NCBI RefSeq assembly: GCF_021228235.1
Contig: NZ_JAJQRG010000009.1
Coordinates: forward strand, 124,001-188,000
From: Pseudophaeobacter flagellatus
Lineage (GTDB): Bacteria > Pseudomonadota > Alphaproteobacteria > Rhodobacterales > Rhodobacteraceae
Reading direction: 5' to 3'
DNA length: 64,000 bases
In this document: piece by piece, positions 33,346 through 42,113 of the stretch
Position numbering within the stretch: position 1 is the stretch's first letter
Layout of the letters: every line of letters begins with the position of its first letter
Notes under the pieces: model-generated
Told to the model about the DNA's origin: nothing
What the model saw: the letters and a program-made list of their open reading frames with translations, nothing else
Databases searched by the model: none
Position numbers and translations under genes: made by a program

Positions 33346-34515
33346 CTAGAGCCGTTTCAGCAGTGCCGGTGTTGGCCAAGCATCGGCGGGCAGGCCCAGG
33401 CGTTGCTGTTCGGTTTGCACGGCGGCACGTGTCTTGGCGCCAAGGATGCCATCAACCTTGCCCACGTCGTAGCCCAGGTTTTGCAGGCGCTGCTGCAGTT
33501 GCTTCATTTGTGCGTTGGATAGCCCCTGATCGGGTTTGCCCGCGTTATAGATCGAAGCGCCCTCTAGGCGGTTGGCAAAGTATGCGGCGGTCAAAACATA
33601 GGTGAAGCTTTGGTTCCACTCGAAATAGACGTCAAAGTTGGGATAGGCGAGAAAGGCCGGCCCCCTGTGCCCCTGCGGCAAAAGCAGCGAGGCCTTCATA
33701 TTACCAGAGGCCAAAGAACCCTCTTTGGCGCGCAGCCCCTGGCGCTGCCAGTCCCGGACCGACAGCTTGGTTTCGATGCCTGTTTGTGCCAGATCCAGAT
33801 CGCGCGGCAGGGTGACCTCTTGCAGCCAGGGCTGCCCCGGCTGCCAGCCCAGATGCGATAGCATCTTGGCACCGGACATCAGCGCATCCGGCGCCGAGGT
33901 CTTGAGGCTGACATGGCCGTCCCCATCGGCATCAACCCCGTTGTCGAGAATATCCTGTGGCAGCATCTGCACCATGCCAATTTCGCCCGCCCAGGCCCCG
34001 GTGGTTCGGGCAGGATCAAAATTGCCCCTCTTGTACAGTTCCAGCGCGGAAAATATCTGCGGGCGGAACAGTGCGGGGCGGCGGCAATCATGCGCCAGGG
34101 TAATCAGCGCATTGCGGGTGTTGAAATCCCCCTGAAAGGCACCGTAGTCGGTTTCAAACGCCCAGAAGGCAAGCAGAACACCGCGATTGATGCCATAGGT
34201 GGCCTCGATCCGGCGAAAGGTGCTGTCGTATTTCTGCGCCATGGAACGCCCACGGTCGATACGGTTTTGTGAAATCAGATGGCGCGAGAAGTCGATAAAG
34301 GGTTTTTGAAAAACCCCCTGGGCGCGGTCCGCTCTGAGCACCTTTTGATCCTGACGCGCGCCTTTGAAAAATCCGTTGACCGTGGTGCGATCATAGCCTG
34401 CGGTCAGGGCCTCTTGTTTCAGGGACTCCACAAAGCCGGAAAAGCTGCCACCACATTGGGCTAGGGCCACAGAAGGTATCAGTAGGGCGGCAAGGGCGAG
34501 GGGCAAAATGCGCAT
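33346..34515 (-). CDS. Lytic murein transglycosylase, MltB-like, with peptidoglycan-binding domain
   Basis: A 389-residue periplasmic enzyme that cleaves peptidoglycan to 1,6-anhydro-muropeptides. A signal peptide (1-19, ending ALA-Q) is followed by an SLT_2/MltB domain (about 25-310) with the catalytic Glu in LLAFWAFETDYGAFQGD and the GEIGMVQMLPQD segment, then a C-terminal peptidoglycan-binding domain 1 (about 325-385, LQQRLQNLGYDVGKVDG...TRAAV). The start at 34515 has AAGGAC upstream; the longer open frame is not family-like. It is soluble rather than lipidated. Confidence 0.93.
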   Translation of the reverse strand: MRILPLALAALLIPSVALAQCGGSFSGFVESLKQEALTAGYDRTTVNGFFKGARQDQKVLRADRAQGVFQKPFIDFSRHLISQNRIDRGRSMAQKYDSTFRRIEATYGINRGVLLAFWAFETDYGAFQGDFNTRNALITLAHDCRRPALFRPQIFSALELYKRGNFDPARTTGAWAGEIGMVQMLPQDILDNGVDADGDGHVSLKTSAPDALMSGAKMLSHLGWQPGQPWLQEVTLPRDLDLAQTGIETKLSVRDWQRQGLRAKEGSLASGNMKASLLLPQGHRGPAFLAYPNFDVYFEWNQSFTYVLTAAYFANRLEGASIYNAGKPDQGLSNAQMKQLQQRLQNLGYDVGKVDGILGAKTRAAVQTEQQRLGLPADAWPTPALLKRL

Positions 34516-34555
34516 GTCGGGCGGTCCTTGATGAAGCTCTAAAGCAATGTATGTG

Positions 34556-35467
34556 CTAAAAGATGACGGTAAAAGCAACCAGAAGCCCCAGCCCCAGGGC
34601 CCAGGTCTGCCAAAGCACATCGCAGCAGCGCCGAATGGCAGGGCCGGTTATGCTCTTGGTGCCGGCCGCATTGACCCAGGCAAAGTTGCGCATTTCGCCA
34701 TCGTAAGATCGCGGCCCGGCCAGAGAGAGCCCGAGCGCGCGCGCCATGGCAGCCTCGGGCCAGCCGGCATTGGGCGAGCGGTGCTTGGCTGCATCCTGGC
34801 CAATGGCAGGCCAGTCACGCAGGCAGCTGCCGACCGTCGCCATCAGCACTGCCGTTAGTCGTGCGGGCAGCAGGTTGACCAGATCATCCAGCCGCGCCGT
34901 GGCCCAGCCAAAATCGCGGTACCGGGTATTGCGATACCCGATCATGCTGTCGCCAGTGTTGATCATCTTATAGGCCAGCAATCCCGGCAGCCCGGCCAGC
35001 AAGAACCAAAAGGCCGGTGCGACCACACCATCCGACATGTTTTCCGCGCCGCTCTCGATTGCGGAACGTGCAACCTGTGGTCCGGTCATGGTCTCGGTGT
35101 CGCGGCTGACGATCATCGCCACCGCCGCGCGGCCTTTGGCCAGCGATTGTGACAGCCCTTCGGCCACGGCGCGCAGGTGCTCTACCAGCGAGCGCTGCGC
35201 CAAAAGAATGGCGGCAATCAGCACTTCGACAAATGGGCCGAACAGCGACAGGAGCCAGCCTAGGGTCAAGCCCAGCCCAAGCAGGCTGCCGGCGGCCAGC
35301 ACCCCCTTGGCGCGTGTGGCCGTTCCAGCGTTCAGCCGGGTGTCTAGCCAGGTGACGCAATTGCCCATCAAGACCGCCGGATGCGGCAACCGCGACCAGA
35401 GCCAGTCTGGCTCTCCCAGCAGGGCATCGAGCAAGAGCGCCAACAGCAGAATTTCGGCGGTGTTCAT
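34556..35467 (-). CDS. cobD: Adenosylcobinamide-phosphate synthase CobD/CbiB
   Basis: A 303-residue inner-membrane protein that attaches the aminopropanol phosphate arm to adenosylcobyric acid in cobalamin synthesis. The family motifs [44 protein letters not shown] (key Asp and Glu residues), and [15 protein letters not shown] are present. The start overlaps the stop of cobC by 4 bp, and CobC makes its substrate arm. So the two act in sequence and are translated together. Confidence 0.95.
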   Translation of the reverse strand: MNTAEILLLALLLDALLGEPDWLWSRLPHPAVLMGNCVTWLDTRLNAGTATRAKGVLAAGSLLGLGLTLGWLLSLFGPFVEVLIAAILLAQRSLVEHLRAVAEGLSQSLAKGRAAVAMIVSRDTETMTGPQVARSAIESGAENMSDGVVAPAFWFLLAGLPGLLAYKMINTGDSMIGYRNTRYRDFGWATARLDDLVNLLPARLTAVLMATVGSCLRDWPAIGQDAAKHRSPNAGWPEAAMARALGLSLAGPRSYDGEMRNFAWVNAAGTKSITGPAIRRCCDVLWQTWALGLGLLVAFTVIF

Positions 35468-36438
35468 AGCGCGGCCTCCAGCCGATCCCAGCCGGAAGTG
35501 GGCGGCAGGCCAAGACGGATATAGGTTTCAGAGTAGGGGAAAGTGCGGCTCCAGATATGGGCCTTGGCCAGACGGTTCTGCCAGGCGGCGGCCTTGTCCA
35601 CCTCATAGAGGCGGAACAAGTCGGTGCCGCCGACCAGCCGGGCGCCCCGCTGGGTGGCTAGCTGATCCAGGCGCATCGCATCGCGGGCAAGGTTGCGGCG
35701 GGTCTGCCTGGCCCAATTGTGATCCTGCAGGGCTTTGATCCCTGTCTTGAGCGCGGGGCCAGAGACGGCCCAGGGTCCCTGCAAATGCGCCAGCGCCTGG
35801 ATCAAAGCCGGATCGCCAATGGCGAATCCCAGCCGCATCCCGGCCAGGCCCCAAAATTTGCCAAAGCTTTTCAGCACGACCACACCGGGGCGCTCGGCCA
35901 TATGGATCAGGCTCTGATCGGGGCAGACGTCGCAGAAGCTCTCGTCGATGATGGTGAACGGCGCATCCAGTTCCGCCTCGCGCCACATACGACCATCGGG
36001 GTTGTTGGGATGCACGGCCACCTGCGCGGCGGTTGGTGTCGCCGCGGAGAGGGACCAGCCATGATGCGCGAAGGCCGCAGCATGTTCGTTATAGCTGGGC
36101 GTTTCGATCCTGACCTGTGCCGCAGGGGCAAGGCCGGGCAGCAGGGCAATCAGCGCCGAAGCACCGGGTGCGGGCAGAACCGCAGCCCCGTCGGGCACCG
36201 ACCAAAATTGCCGCGCGGCCTGTTGCAGCGCCTCATTGGCGGCACTGTCCGGCAGGGCGGTCCAATCTGTGGCAGAGAAAGACGGCAGCGGATAGGGGGC
36301 GGGGTTGATCCCGGTAGAGAGATCAATCCAATTCGCGCGCGGACCGCCATATTGGGTGATGGCGGCGCTTAGGTTGCCACCATGGTCGCGCTGTGTGGCG
36401 CCGGTTTCTATCCTGGCTTCAGACGTTTTTGCCGACAT
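35464..36438 (-). CDS. cobC: Threonine-phosphate decarboxylase CobC
   Basis: A 324-residue PLP enzyme that makes (R)-1-amino-2-propanol O-2-phosphate from threonine phosphate. The DHGGNL start motif, the [10 protein letters not shown] segment, HPNNPDGR and the PLP lysine in [17 protein letters not shown] (Lys194) are typical of CobC/CobD-type decarboxylases. Its Shine-Dalgarno GGAG, eight bases before the ATG, lies inside the 3' arm of an 11-bp leader stem (see 36446-36513). That suggests translation is controlled, perhaps in response to a cobalamin-related signal. It follows the hydroquinone reductase gene by 137 bp on the same strand. Confidence 0.93.
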   Translation of the reverse strand: MSAKTSEARIETGATQRDHGGNLSAAITQYGGPRANWIDLSTGINPAPYPLPSFSATDWTALPDSAANEALQQAARQFWSVPDGAAVLPAPGASALIALLPGLAPAAQVRIETPSYNEHAAAFAHHGWSLSAATPTAAQVAVHPNNPDGRMWREAELDAPFTIIDESFCDVCPDQSLIHMAERPGVVVLKSFGKFWGLAGMRLGFAIGDPALIQALAHLQGPWAVSGPALKTGIKALQDHNWARQTRRNLARDAMRLDQLATQRGARLVGGTDLFRLYEVDKAAAWQNRLAKAHIWSRTFPYSETYIRLGLPPTSGWDRLEAAL

Positions 36439-36445
36439 GAATAAG

Positions 36446-36513
36446 GCTCCGACCTGCTATCATCACCATCGCATATCGCGAGTGTGCCATGCGGGTATGA
36501 AACAGGCCGGAGC
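36446..36513 (-). promoter_or_regulatory. cobC leader: long-range stem that pairs with the Shine-Dalgarno sequence
   Basis: In the minus-strand transcript, GCUCCGGCCUG (36513-36503) pairs fully, with one G-U, with CAGGUCGGAGC (36456-36446). The second arm contains the GGAG ribosome site of cobC. The 46 bases between the arms include a smaller stem CGCAU/AUGCG. This is the layout of a translation-off structure. I do not find the conserved B12-box of known cobalamin riboswitches, so either a divergent aptamer, a protein site or plain attenuation is possible. Confidence 0.6.
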
Positions 36514-36548
36514 ATAAGGCAAGACAGCTCTGTCGGGCCGTTCTAGGG

Positions 36549-36590
36549 CGGAGCCTAGCCGCGATTATGCGGAGCCTAGCCGCGATTATG
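36549..36590. repeat. Perfect tandem duplication of 21 bp at the end of the hydroquinone reductase gene
   Basis: Two adjacent identical 21-bp units (36549-36569 and 36570-36590). The inner copy carries the last codons and the stop of the reductase gene; the outer copy repeats them beyond the stop. The gene product is unaffected, and the duplication lengthens the leader of cobC. It is probably a replication-slippage event. Confidence 0.9.
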
Positions 36591-37550
36591 CGGGGCCATC
36601 CAGTCGATATCCGGGTTCACCGGAATGATGCGGTAGGGGTTTATAGTGTCATGGCTGTAGTGATAGTGGCGCACGATATGGGCCATGCCCACGGTGTCGG
36701 CAATACCAGGGGTCTGATACAGCTCGCGGCAATAGGCCCAGAGATTGGGATAGTCGATGATCCGCTTCTTGTTGCATTTGAAATGCAGGTGATAGACCGG
36801 ATCAAACCGCAGCAGTGTGGTGAACAGGCGCCAGTCTGCCTCGGTCAGTTCTGTGCCCATCAGATAGCGATGCTGCGACAGCAGATCCTCCAGCCAGTCC
36901 AACGAGTCAAAGAGCGGCCCCACGGCGGCGTCATAGGCCTCCTGGCTGGTGGCAAAGCCGCATTTGTAGACACCATTATTTACCGTGTCATAGACGCGCG
37001 CATTGACCGCTTCGATTGGCTCGCGCAGCTCTTCCGGCCAAAAGTCACGGGTGTTGCCGGTGATGTCATCAAAGGCCGAATTGAACATGCGAATGATCTC
37101 GGCGCTTTCGTTTGACACGATGGTACCGCGCTGCTTGTCCCAGAGGATCGGGACGGTGACGCGGCCGGAATATTTCGGATCCGCACGGGTATAGATCTGA
37201 TGCGCATAGTCGGACTGAAACAGATGATCACCGGTGGCACCATGGTCGTCGCGCGCAAAGGTCCAGCCGTCGCCCAGCATGTCGGGATGCACAACCGAGA
37301 CCGAGATATGATCTTCCAGCCCTTTCAGGGCGCGAAAAATCAGGGTGCGATGGGCCCATGGGCAGGCCAGTGAGACATAAAGGTGATAGCGCCCGCTTTC
37401 GGCCTGAAAACCATCCTTGCCGCTGGGGCCGACACTGCCATCCGCCGTGATCCAATTGCGAAACTGCGATTTGGAACGCTCAAAGGCGCCGCCGGTTGAT
37501 TTGGTGTCATACCACTGATCTTTCCAGATCCCGTCAATCAAAAGTCCCAT
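36576..37550 (-). CDS. Glutathionyl-hydroquinone reductase (xi-class GST)
   Basis: A 324-residue xi-class glutathione transferase that reduces glutathionyl-hydroquinones (YqjG/PcpF type). The catalytic Cys63 is in SLACPWAHRTL, the glutathione-binding VPILWD and SNESAEIIRMFN segments follow, and the C-terminal helical domain carries the conserved YHLHFKCNKKRI tyrosine region. The start at 37550 has GAGGAG upstream; an upstream frame with several Met codons does not fit the family. The 3' end is duplicated as a 21-bp tandem repeat. It may be co-transcribed with cobC-cobD but is not functionally related. Confidence 0.92.
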   Translation of the reverse strand: MGLLIDGIWKDQWYDTKSTGGAFERSKSQFRNWITADGSVGPSGKDGFQAESGRYHLYVSLACPWAHRTLIFRALKGLEDHISVSVVHPDMLGDGWTFARDDHGATGDHLFQSDYAHQIYTRADPKYSGRVTVPILWDKQRGTIVSNESAEIIRMFNSAFDDITGNTRDFWPEELREPIEAVNARVYDTVNNGVYKCGFATSQEAYDAAVGPLFDSLDWLEDLLSQHRYLMGTELTEADWRLFTTLLRFDPVYHLHFKCNKKRIIDYPNLWAYCRELYQTPGIADTVGMAHIVRHYHYSHDTINPYRIIPVNPDIDWMAPHNRG

Positions 37551-37821
37551 GGACGCATCTCTCCTCAACTGTGGGCGGGCCCGTCGGTGCATCGTCGTTG
37601 TCATCACAGATAGGCGCAGCTGGTGCTCAGGCCTAGGCTTGTGGTCGCGCAGGGGCTCTGCATCGGCGCACATCACACCTGGGTGTTGCACGCAGGTGGT
37701 GCGGTTGTCTCAAAATGTTCACTTGATTTTATCCATTTTCAAGTCACCTTCAGAGGGGAAAGACACAGCCGACCCGACGCGATTCTCCATCGCTCGATCA
37801 CTTGCAAAAAGGGCCACTGCC

Positions 37822-38193
37822 ATGACCACCTATGTGCCAAAAGCTGTACAAGAGGCGCTGGATGCTGCGCGCGTTTCGGGCCTGAAAAGGAAAAGCCGCC
37901 TGCGGGTGGCTGTCGATGGTGGCTATTTCCCGGTGCTGCGCACCTGGAAGACTGGCTTTTCTGTCGAAGAGGCATTTGTGCCGCAGCTGCGCGGGCTGGT
38001 CGATATTTACGATGGGGCGCGCCATGTATCGCAGTGCCTGATCGTTGCCTCCGAGGCCGAGGGCGGTGAAATGCGCTATGAGTTCAAGCGTGCGACCGCA
38101 GCGGCGGCCAGCGCCCCGCTTGATTTCTACCGCGCCCCGGATGCGCCGGTAGGTCTGCTGGGCAATGAGGGCGCCGAAAGCCGTCTCGGGTAA
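37822..38193 (+). CDS. Conserved hypothetical protein, 123 residues
   Basis: A small cytoplasmic protein without a signal peptide or membrane helix. The N-terminal part has a helix (KAVQEALDAARVSG) and a strongly basic strand KRKSRLRVAVDGGYFPVLRTW, and a second strand pair around ARHVSQCLIVASEAEGGEMRYEFKR. The pattern hints at a compact alpha/beta domain; no family was recognised. AAGGG precedes the start at 37822. It is divergent from the hydroquinone reductase gene and ends at a bidirectional terminator. Codon composition is like its neighbours. Confidence 0.7.
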   Translation: MTTYVPKAVQEALDAARVSGLKRKSRLRVAVDGGYFPVLRTWKTGFSVEEAFVPQLRGLVDIYDGARHVSQCLIVASEAEGGEMRYEFKRATAAAASAPLDFYRAPDAPVGLLGNEGAESRLG

Positions 38194-38237
38194 CGACAGC
38201 GCGTTAATCTGTGTTGCACAGGCCTAGGCCAGAATGA

Positions 38238-38271
38238 AAAAGACCCGCAGTCTGATGGCTGCGGGTCTTTT
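38238..38271. terminator. Bidirectional intrinsic terminator
   Basis: A 13-bp perfect stem (AAAAGACCCGCAG/CTGCGGGTCTTTT) with an eight-base loop lies between the convergent hypothetical gene (+) and the C-S lyase gene (-). T-rich sequence follows the stem on both strands, so it can stop both transcripts. Confidence 0.92.
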
Positions 38272-38293
38272 GTTTGGCAGGGCTTTGTATGTT

Positions 38294-39466
38294 TTACTGC
38301 AGATCTGAAAAGGCCCGGGCCAGACGTTCGCCTGCCTCGATCACGCGGCTGCGCTGGGTGCCCATGTTGAAGCGCAGGAAGGTCTCGCCGCCGGTGCCAA
38401 AGGTGGTGCCATGGTTGGCAGCAATGCCGGCACCCTGTTCAACCCGTTTGGTGAATTCTTCCCGGCTCATCCCGGTGCCGGAAAAATCAACCCAGGATAG
38501 ATAGGTCGCCTGCAGCTTCATCGCGCTGAGGCCGGGGATTTCCGCGATAGCGGCATCAAAGACCTGACGGTTGCCATCGATATAGGCGACCAGCTCATCC
38601 GCCCATTTGGCACCTTCGGGCGAATAGACCGCTGTGGTGGCCAGCTGTCCGGCTGAATTTGGCGCCAGAGCCAGCGCCAGCATGCGGCGCTGAAACGTTT
38701 CCCGCAGATCGGGGTCGGGGATGATCACCTGCCCGGTGTGCAGCCCGGCAAAGTTAAAGGTCTTGGACGGTGCGGTCAGCATCAGCAAGCGGTCGGTGAT
38801 CTCGGGGACCGCGTTCTGCATCGGGATATGCGTTGCGCCATCAAACACCAGATCATGGTGGATTTCATCCGACAGCAGGATCAGGTCATGGCGTTTGGCA
38901 AAATCCGCCACTGCCTGCAACTCTTCCTGGGTCCAGACGCGGCCACCGGGGTTATGCGGCGAACAGAGGATGACCATCTTTTCCTTGCCGGTCATCTGGG
39001 CGTCATAGGCTGCCATATCCATTTCATAGCGGCCGTTATTATTGATCATCTGGCATTCGACCACTTCGCGGTCGGCATTGTTAATGACCTTGGCAAAGGC
39101 GTGATAGACAGGCGTAAACAGAACGATGCCGTCGCCGGGCCGGGTAAAGGCATCCAGACACATACCAACGCCGTTCACCAGGCCTGTGGTGGTAAAGATC
39201 GCCTCTGGCGCGACCGTCCAGCCATGACGATTTTGCATCCACCAGCGGATCGCATCCTTGTAGGGGGTGTCACAGTTGACATAGCCATAGATCCCGTGAT
39301 CGGCCATTTCGCGCATTTTGTCTGTGACCATGGGTGGCACTGCAAAATCCATATCCGCGACCCACATCGCCAGCCCATCATCAGGAGAGACGCCATAGAG
39401 GCTCTCCATATAGTCCCATTTGGCGCAGTAGGTGCCGCGACGGTCAATGATGCTGTCAAAATCCAT
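38294..39466 (-). CDS. patB: PatB/MalY-type cysteine-S-conjugate beta-lyase (C-S lyase)
   Basis: A 390-residue PLP enzyme of fold type I. The N-terminus MDFDSIIDRRGTYCAKWD and the LAMWVADMDF segment are typical of the MalY/PatB subgroup, which cleaves cystathionine, cystine or cysteine conjugates to pyruvate, ammonia and a thiol. The PLP lysine is Lys235 in TAPSKTFNFAG, with CSPHNPGGRVW and LSDEIHHDLVF for cofactor binding. It may serve methionine synthesis or sulfur-volatile formation. A GGAGGA ribosome site precedes the start. Confidence 0.9.
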   Translation of the reverse strand: MDFDSIIDRRGTYCAKWDYMESLYGVSPDDGLAMWVADMDFAVPPMVTDKMREMADHGIYGYVNCDTPYKDAIRWWMQNRHGWTVAPEAIFTTTGLVNGVGMCLDAFTRPGDGIVLFTPVYHAFAKVINNADREVVECQMINNNGRYEMDMAAYDAQMTGKEKMVILCSPHNPGGRVWTQEELQAVADFAKRHDLILLSDEIHHDLVFDGATHIPMQNAVPEITDRLLMLTAPSKTFNFAGLHTGQVIIPDPDLRETFQRRMLALALAPNSAGQLATTAVYSPEGAKWADELVAYIDGNRQVFDAAIAEIPGLSAMKLQATYLSWVDFSGTGMSREEFTKRVEQGAGIAANHGTTFGTGGETFLRFNMGTQRSRVIEAGERLARAFSDLQ

Positions 39467-39636
39467 GAGATCCTCCGGTTGTTTCCAGCGAAGCTAGCGG
39501 CAAACGCGCCGTGTGCAAGCGGATCTGTGCCTTCGGCCCGCGATGGCGTGGCGCGTGCGGTACTTTTTGGGCGGCGGGCAGGGATCTGCGGTGCCTAACC
39601 GTTGCAGTGATAGGGGCAATGGCCTAAATCACCCCT

Positions 39637-40155
39637 ATGAAACACTCGATCCTGATCCATCCCGATCCCCGTTTGAAAAAGGTCTGCGCCCCGGTGCCGG
39701 ATCTGTCGGATAAACTGCGCCTGCTGGCCGATGACATGCTGAAAACCATGTATGCAGCCCCCGGCATTGGCCTGGCTGCGCCGCAGATCGGGATTCTGGA
39801 TCGCCTGATCGTGCTGGATTGCGAAAAGGCAGAGGGTGTCGCGGCCAAGCCTCTGGTGATGTTCAACCCGGAAGTCATCGCCGCCTCGGACGAGACAAAC
39901 GTCTATGAGGAAGGCTGCCTGTCGATCCCCGATCAATATGCCGAAGTGACCCGCCCCAAAGAGGTTGAGGTGCAGTGGCTGGACCGGAACGGCAAGCTGC
40001 AGCGCGAGACCTTTGATGGGCTTTGGGCCACCTGTGTCCAGCATGAAATCGACCATCTGCAAGGCAAGCTGTTCATCGACTACCTGAAGCCGCTGAAACG
40101 GCAGATGATCACGCGCAAGATGCAAAAGCTGAAACGCGAAATGGCGCGAGGCTGA
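39637..40155 (+). CDS. def: Peptide deformylase (complete active site)
   Basis: A 172-residue metalloenzyme that removes the formyl group from nascent chains. All three motifs are intact: GIGLAAPQ (Gln50), EGCLS (Cys94, metal ligand) and QHEIDH (His136, catalytic Glu137, His140). It is the first of three def-like genes in a row that end at fmt. It is thus the best candidate for the main cellular deformylase. No clear ribosome site was seen close to the ATG. Confidence 0.96.
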   Translation: MKHSILIHPDPRLKKVCAPVPDLSDKLRLLADDMLKTMYAAPGIGLAAPQIGILDRLIVLDCEKAEGVAAKPLVMFNPEVIAASDETNVYEEGCLSIPDQYAEVTRPKEVEVQWLDRNGKLQRETFDGLWATCVQHEIDHLQGKLFIDYLKPLKRQMITRKMQKLKREMARG

Positions 40156-40160
40156 CGGGG

Positions 40161-40667
40161 ATGGCGCTCTTGCCGATCGTTCAGTGGCCCGATCCCGGCC
40201 TGTCTACCCGCTGCGCCCCGGTGGGCGATGAGGATCTGACAGCGCTGATCGCGGATATGTTTGACACTATGTATCACGCGCCGGGGCGCGGCCTGGCTGC
40301 GCCGCAGGTCGGGGTGTTGAAACGGTTGTTCGTGATGGATGTCAGCTGGAAAGAGGGCGAGGCGACGCCGCTGGTGATGATCAATCCCGAAATTCTGTCT
40401 TTCGGCGAGGCCCAGCAGCCCGGCGACGAAGGCTGCCTGTCCATACCAGGCCTGCTTGTGGCGGTGCAGCGCCCCACCACTGTGACACTGCGCTGGCAGG
40501 ACGCTGGGCGCGCCTGGCAGCAGGGCCGCTTTGATGGCTTTGCCGCCCGCTGCATTCAGCATGAATATGACCACCTTGATGGGCTTGTCACTTTTGACCG
40601 GCTGGCCCCTGCGACCCGCGCCGAGGCCGAAGACACCTATCGCCGCACTCTGGAGAACTCTGCATGA
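40161..40667 (+). CDS. Peptide deformylase paralogue 2 (motifs intact)
   Basis: A 168-residue deformylase homologue, 5 bp after the first. Motifs GRGLAAPQ (Gln49), EGCLS (Cys92) and QHEYDH (His134, Glu135, His138) are all kept, so it may be active. The sequence differs clearly from the first copy, which argues against a recent duplication. Its stop overlaps the start of the third copy by 4 bp. Confidence 0.92.
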   Translation: MALLPIVQWPDPGLSTRCAPVGDEDLTALIADMFDTMYHAPGRGLAAPQVGVLKRLFVMDVSWKEGEATPLVMINPEILSFGEAQQPGDEGCLSIPGLLVAVQRPTTVTLRWQDAGRAWQQGRFDGFAARCIQHEYDHLDGLVTFDRLAPATRAEAEDTYRRTLENSA

Positions 40668-41161
40668 CTGCACGTATCTGCCTGCCCTGGCCCGACAAAC
40701 GCTTGCGGACTGCGGCGGCCCCGGTGGATGAAATCACCGATGAAATCCGCCAGATCTGGCAGGATATGATCGACACGATGGAGGCGATGCCCGGCGTTGG
40801 CCTTGGTGCCAATCAGATCGGGGTGATGCTGCGTCTTGCGGTGGTGGATGGCTCCAAGGAACGTGGCCGCGCTGTGCGTATGGCCAACCCCGAGGTGCTG
40901 CATGCTTCTACCCAGTTGCGCGAGCACGAAGAAGCCAGTCCCAATCTGCCTGGTGTCTCGGCCAAGATCAAACGCCCGCGTGCCGTCACCGTGCGCTACA
41001 TGGATGAAACCGGCGCGATGACGGAACGCGATTTTGTTGGCATCGAGGCCACCAGCGTACAGCATCAGATCGACCACTTGAACGGCAAGCTGTATTTTGA
41101 TCACCTCAGCAAGGTGAAGCGTGACATGCTGATAAAGAAATCCAAGAAATTGAACGGCTAA
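40664..41161 (+). CDS. Peptide deformylase-like protein lacking catalytic residues
   Basis: A 165-residue paralogue with the fold but a ruined active site. Motif 1 is GVGLGANQ (Gln51 kept). Motif 2, EGCLS, reads E-A-S92-P-N, so the metal-binding Cys is Ser. Motif 3, HExxH, reads H134-Q135-I-D-H138, so the catalytic Glu is Gln. Hydrolysis by the standard mechanism is not expected. The gene is well kept, without stops or frameshifts, and is translationally coupled to the second copy and 18 bp from fmt. A binding or regulatory role on ribosomes is conceivable. Confidence 0.9.
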   Translation: MTARICLPWPDKRLRTAAAPVDEITDEIRQIWQDMIDTMEAMPGVGLGANQIGVMLRLAVVDGSKERGRAVRMANPEVLHASTQLREHEEASPNLPGVSAKIKRPRAVTVRYMDETGAMTERDFVGIEATSVQHQIDHLNGKLYFDHLSKVKRDMLIKKSKKLNG

Positions 41162-41179
41162 AGGCCAGGGAGCAGCACC

Positions 41180-42100
41180 ATGCGCATCATCTTTATGGGA
41201 ACGCCGGATTTCTCGGTGCCGGTATTGGACGCGCTGGTTGCAGCGGGACATGACATCGCCGCCGTCTATTGCCAGCCCCCGCGCCCGGCAGGGCGCGGCA
41301 AGAAGGATCGGCCTACCCCGGTGCATGCCCGCGCGCTTGAACTGGGCTTTGAGGTGCGCCATCCGGTATCGCTGAAGGGCGCGGCCGAACAAGAGGCCTT
41401 TGCGGCCTTGCAGGCGGATGTTGCGGTGGTTGTGGCCTACGGGCTGATCCTGCCGCAGGCGGTGTTGGATGCGCCGAAACGCGGTTGCCTGAATATTCAT
41501 GCCAGCCTGTTGCCGCGGTGGCGCGGCGCAGCCCCCATTCACCGCGCGATCATGGCAGGGGATGAGGAAACCGGCGTCTGCATCATGCAGATGGAGGCAG
41601 GTCTGGATACCGGCCCGGTGCTGCTGCGCGAAGGCACCCCTATTGGTGCAGAAGAGACCACCAGCCAGCTGCATGATCGCCTGTCGGATATGGGGGCCTC
41701 GCTGATTGTCACCGCGCTTGGCCATCTTGATGGGCTGTCGCCGCAGGTGCAATCCGATGAGGGCGTGACCTATGCTGCCAAGATCGACAAGGCTGAGGCG
41801 CAGATCGACTGGACCCAGCCCGCCGAGGAAGTCGACCGCAAGATCCGCGGGCTGTCACCCTTTCCCGGTGCCTGGGTGGAAATTGACGGTCAGCGGGTCA
41901 AGCTGCTGGCCTCGCGTTTGGCGACCGGAACTGGCCAGCCGGGGCAGGTGCTGGATGGCGATAGCCTGACCATTGCCTGTGGCACGGGCGATGGTGCTGG
42001 CGCGATTGAGCTTTTGCGGTTGCAACGGGCTGGCAAAGGCGCGCAGGATCGCGAAATATTTGTGCTGGGCTTTCCGCTGGAAAATGGTCGTCAGCTGTAA
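41180..42100 (+). CDS. fmt: Methionyl-tRNA formyltransferase
   Basis: A 306-residue enzyme that formylates initiator Met-tRNA with 10-formyl-THF. The N-terminal domain has [19 protein letters not shown] and the folate site [22 protein letters not shown] with catalytic Asn, His and a later Asp (GLDTGPVL); the C-terminal OB-fold domain starts near residue 205 ([12 protein letters not shown]). CAGGGAG precedes the start. It closes the def-def-def-fmt set, so formylation and deformylation are encoded together. Confidence 0.97.
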   Translation: MRIIFMGTPDFSVPVLDALVAAGHDIAAVYCQPPRPAGRGKKDRPTPVHARALELGFEVRHPVSLKGAAEQEAFAALQADVAVVVAYGLILPQAVLDAPKRGCLNIHASLLPRWRGAAPIHRAIMAGDEETGVCIMQMEAGLDTGPVLLREGTPIGAEETTSQLHDRLSDMGASLIVTALGHLDGLSPQVQSDEGVTYAAKIDKAEAQIDWTQPAEEVDRKIRGLSPFPGAWVEIDGQRVKLLASRLATGTGQPGQVLDGDSLTIACGTGDGAGAIELLRLQRAGKGAQDREIFVLGFPLENGRQL

Positions 42101-42113
42101 GGAGAGCGCGGCG

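Noticed and set aside
36415-36513. A possible leader frame of about 32 codons starting near 36515 and overlapping the cobC start out of frame
   Set aside because: No ribosome site precedes it and no recognisable regulatory codon run is present; the RNA stem is the better-supported element.
40637-41752. A minus-strand open frame of 371 codons opposite def and fmt
   Set aside because: It is antisense to strongly conserved genes and lacks any recognisable domain.
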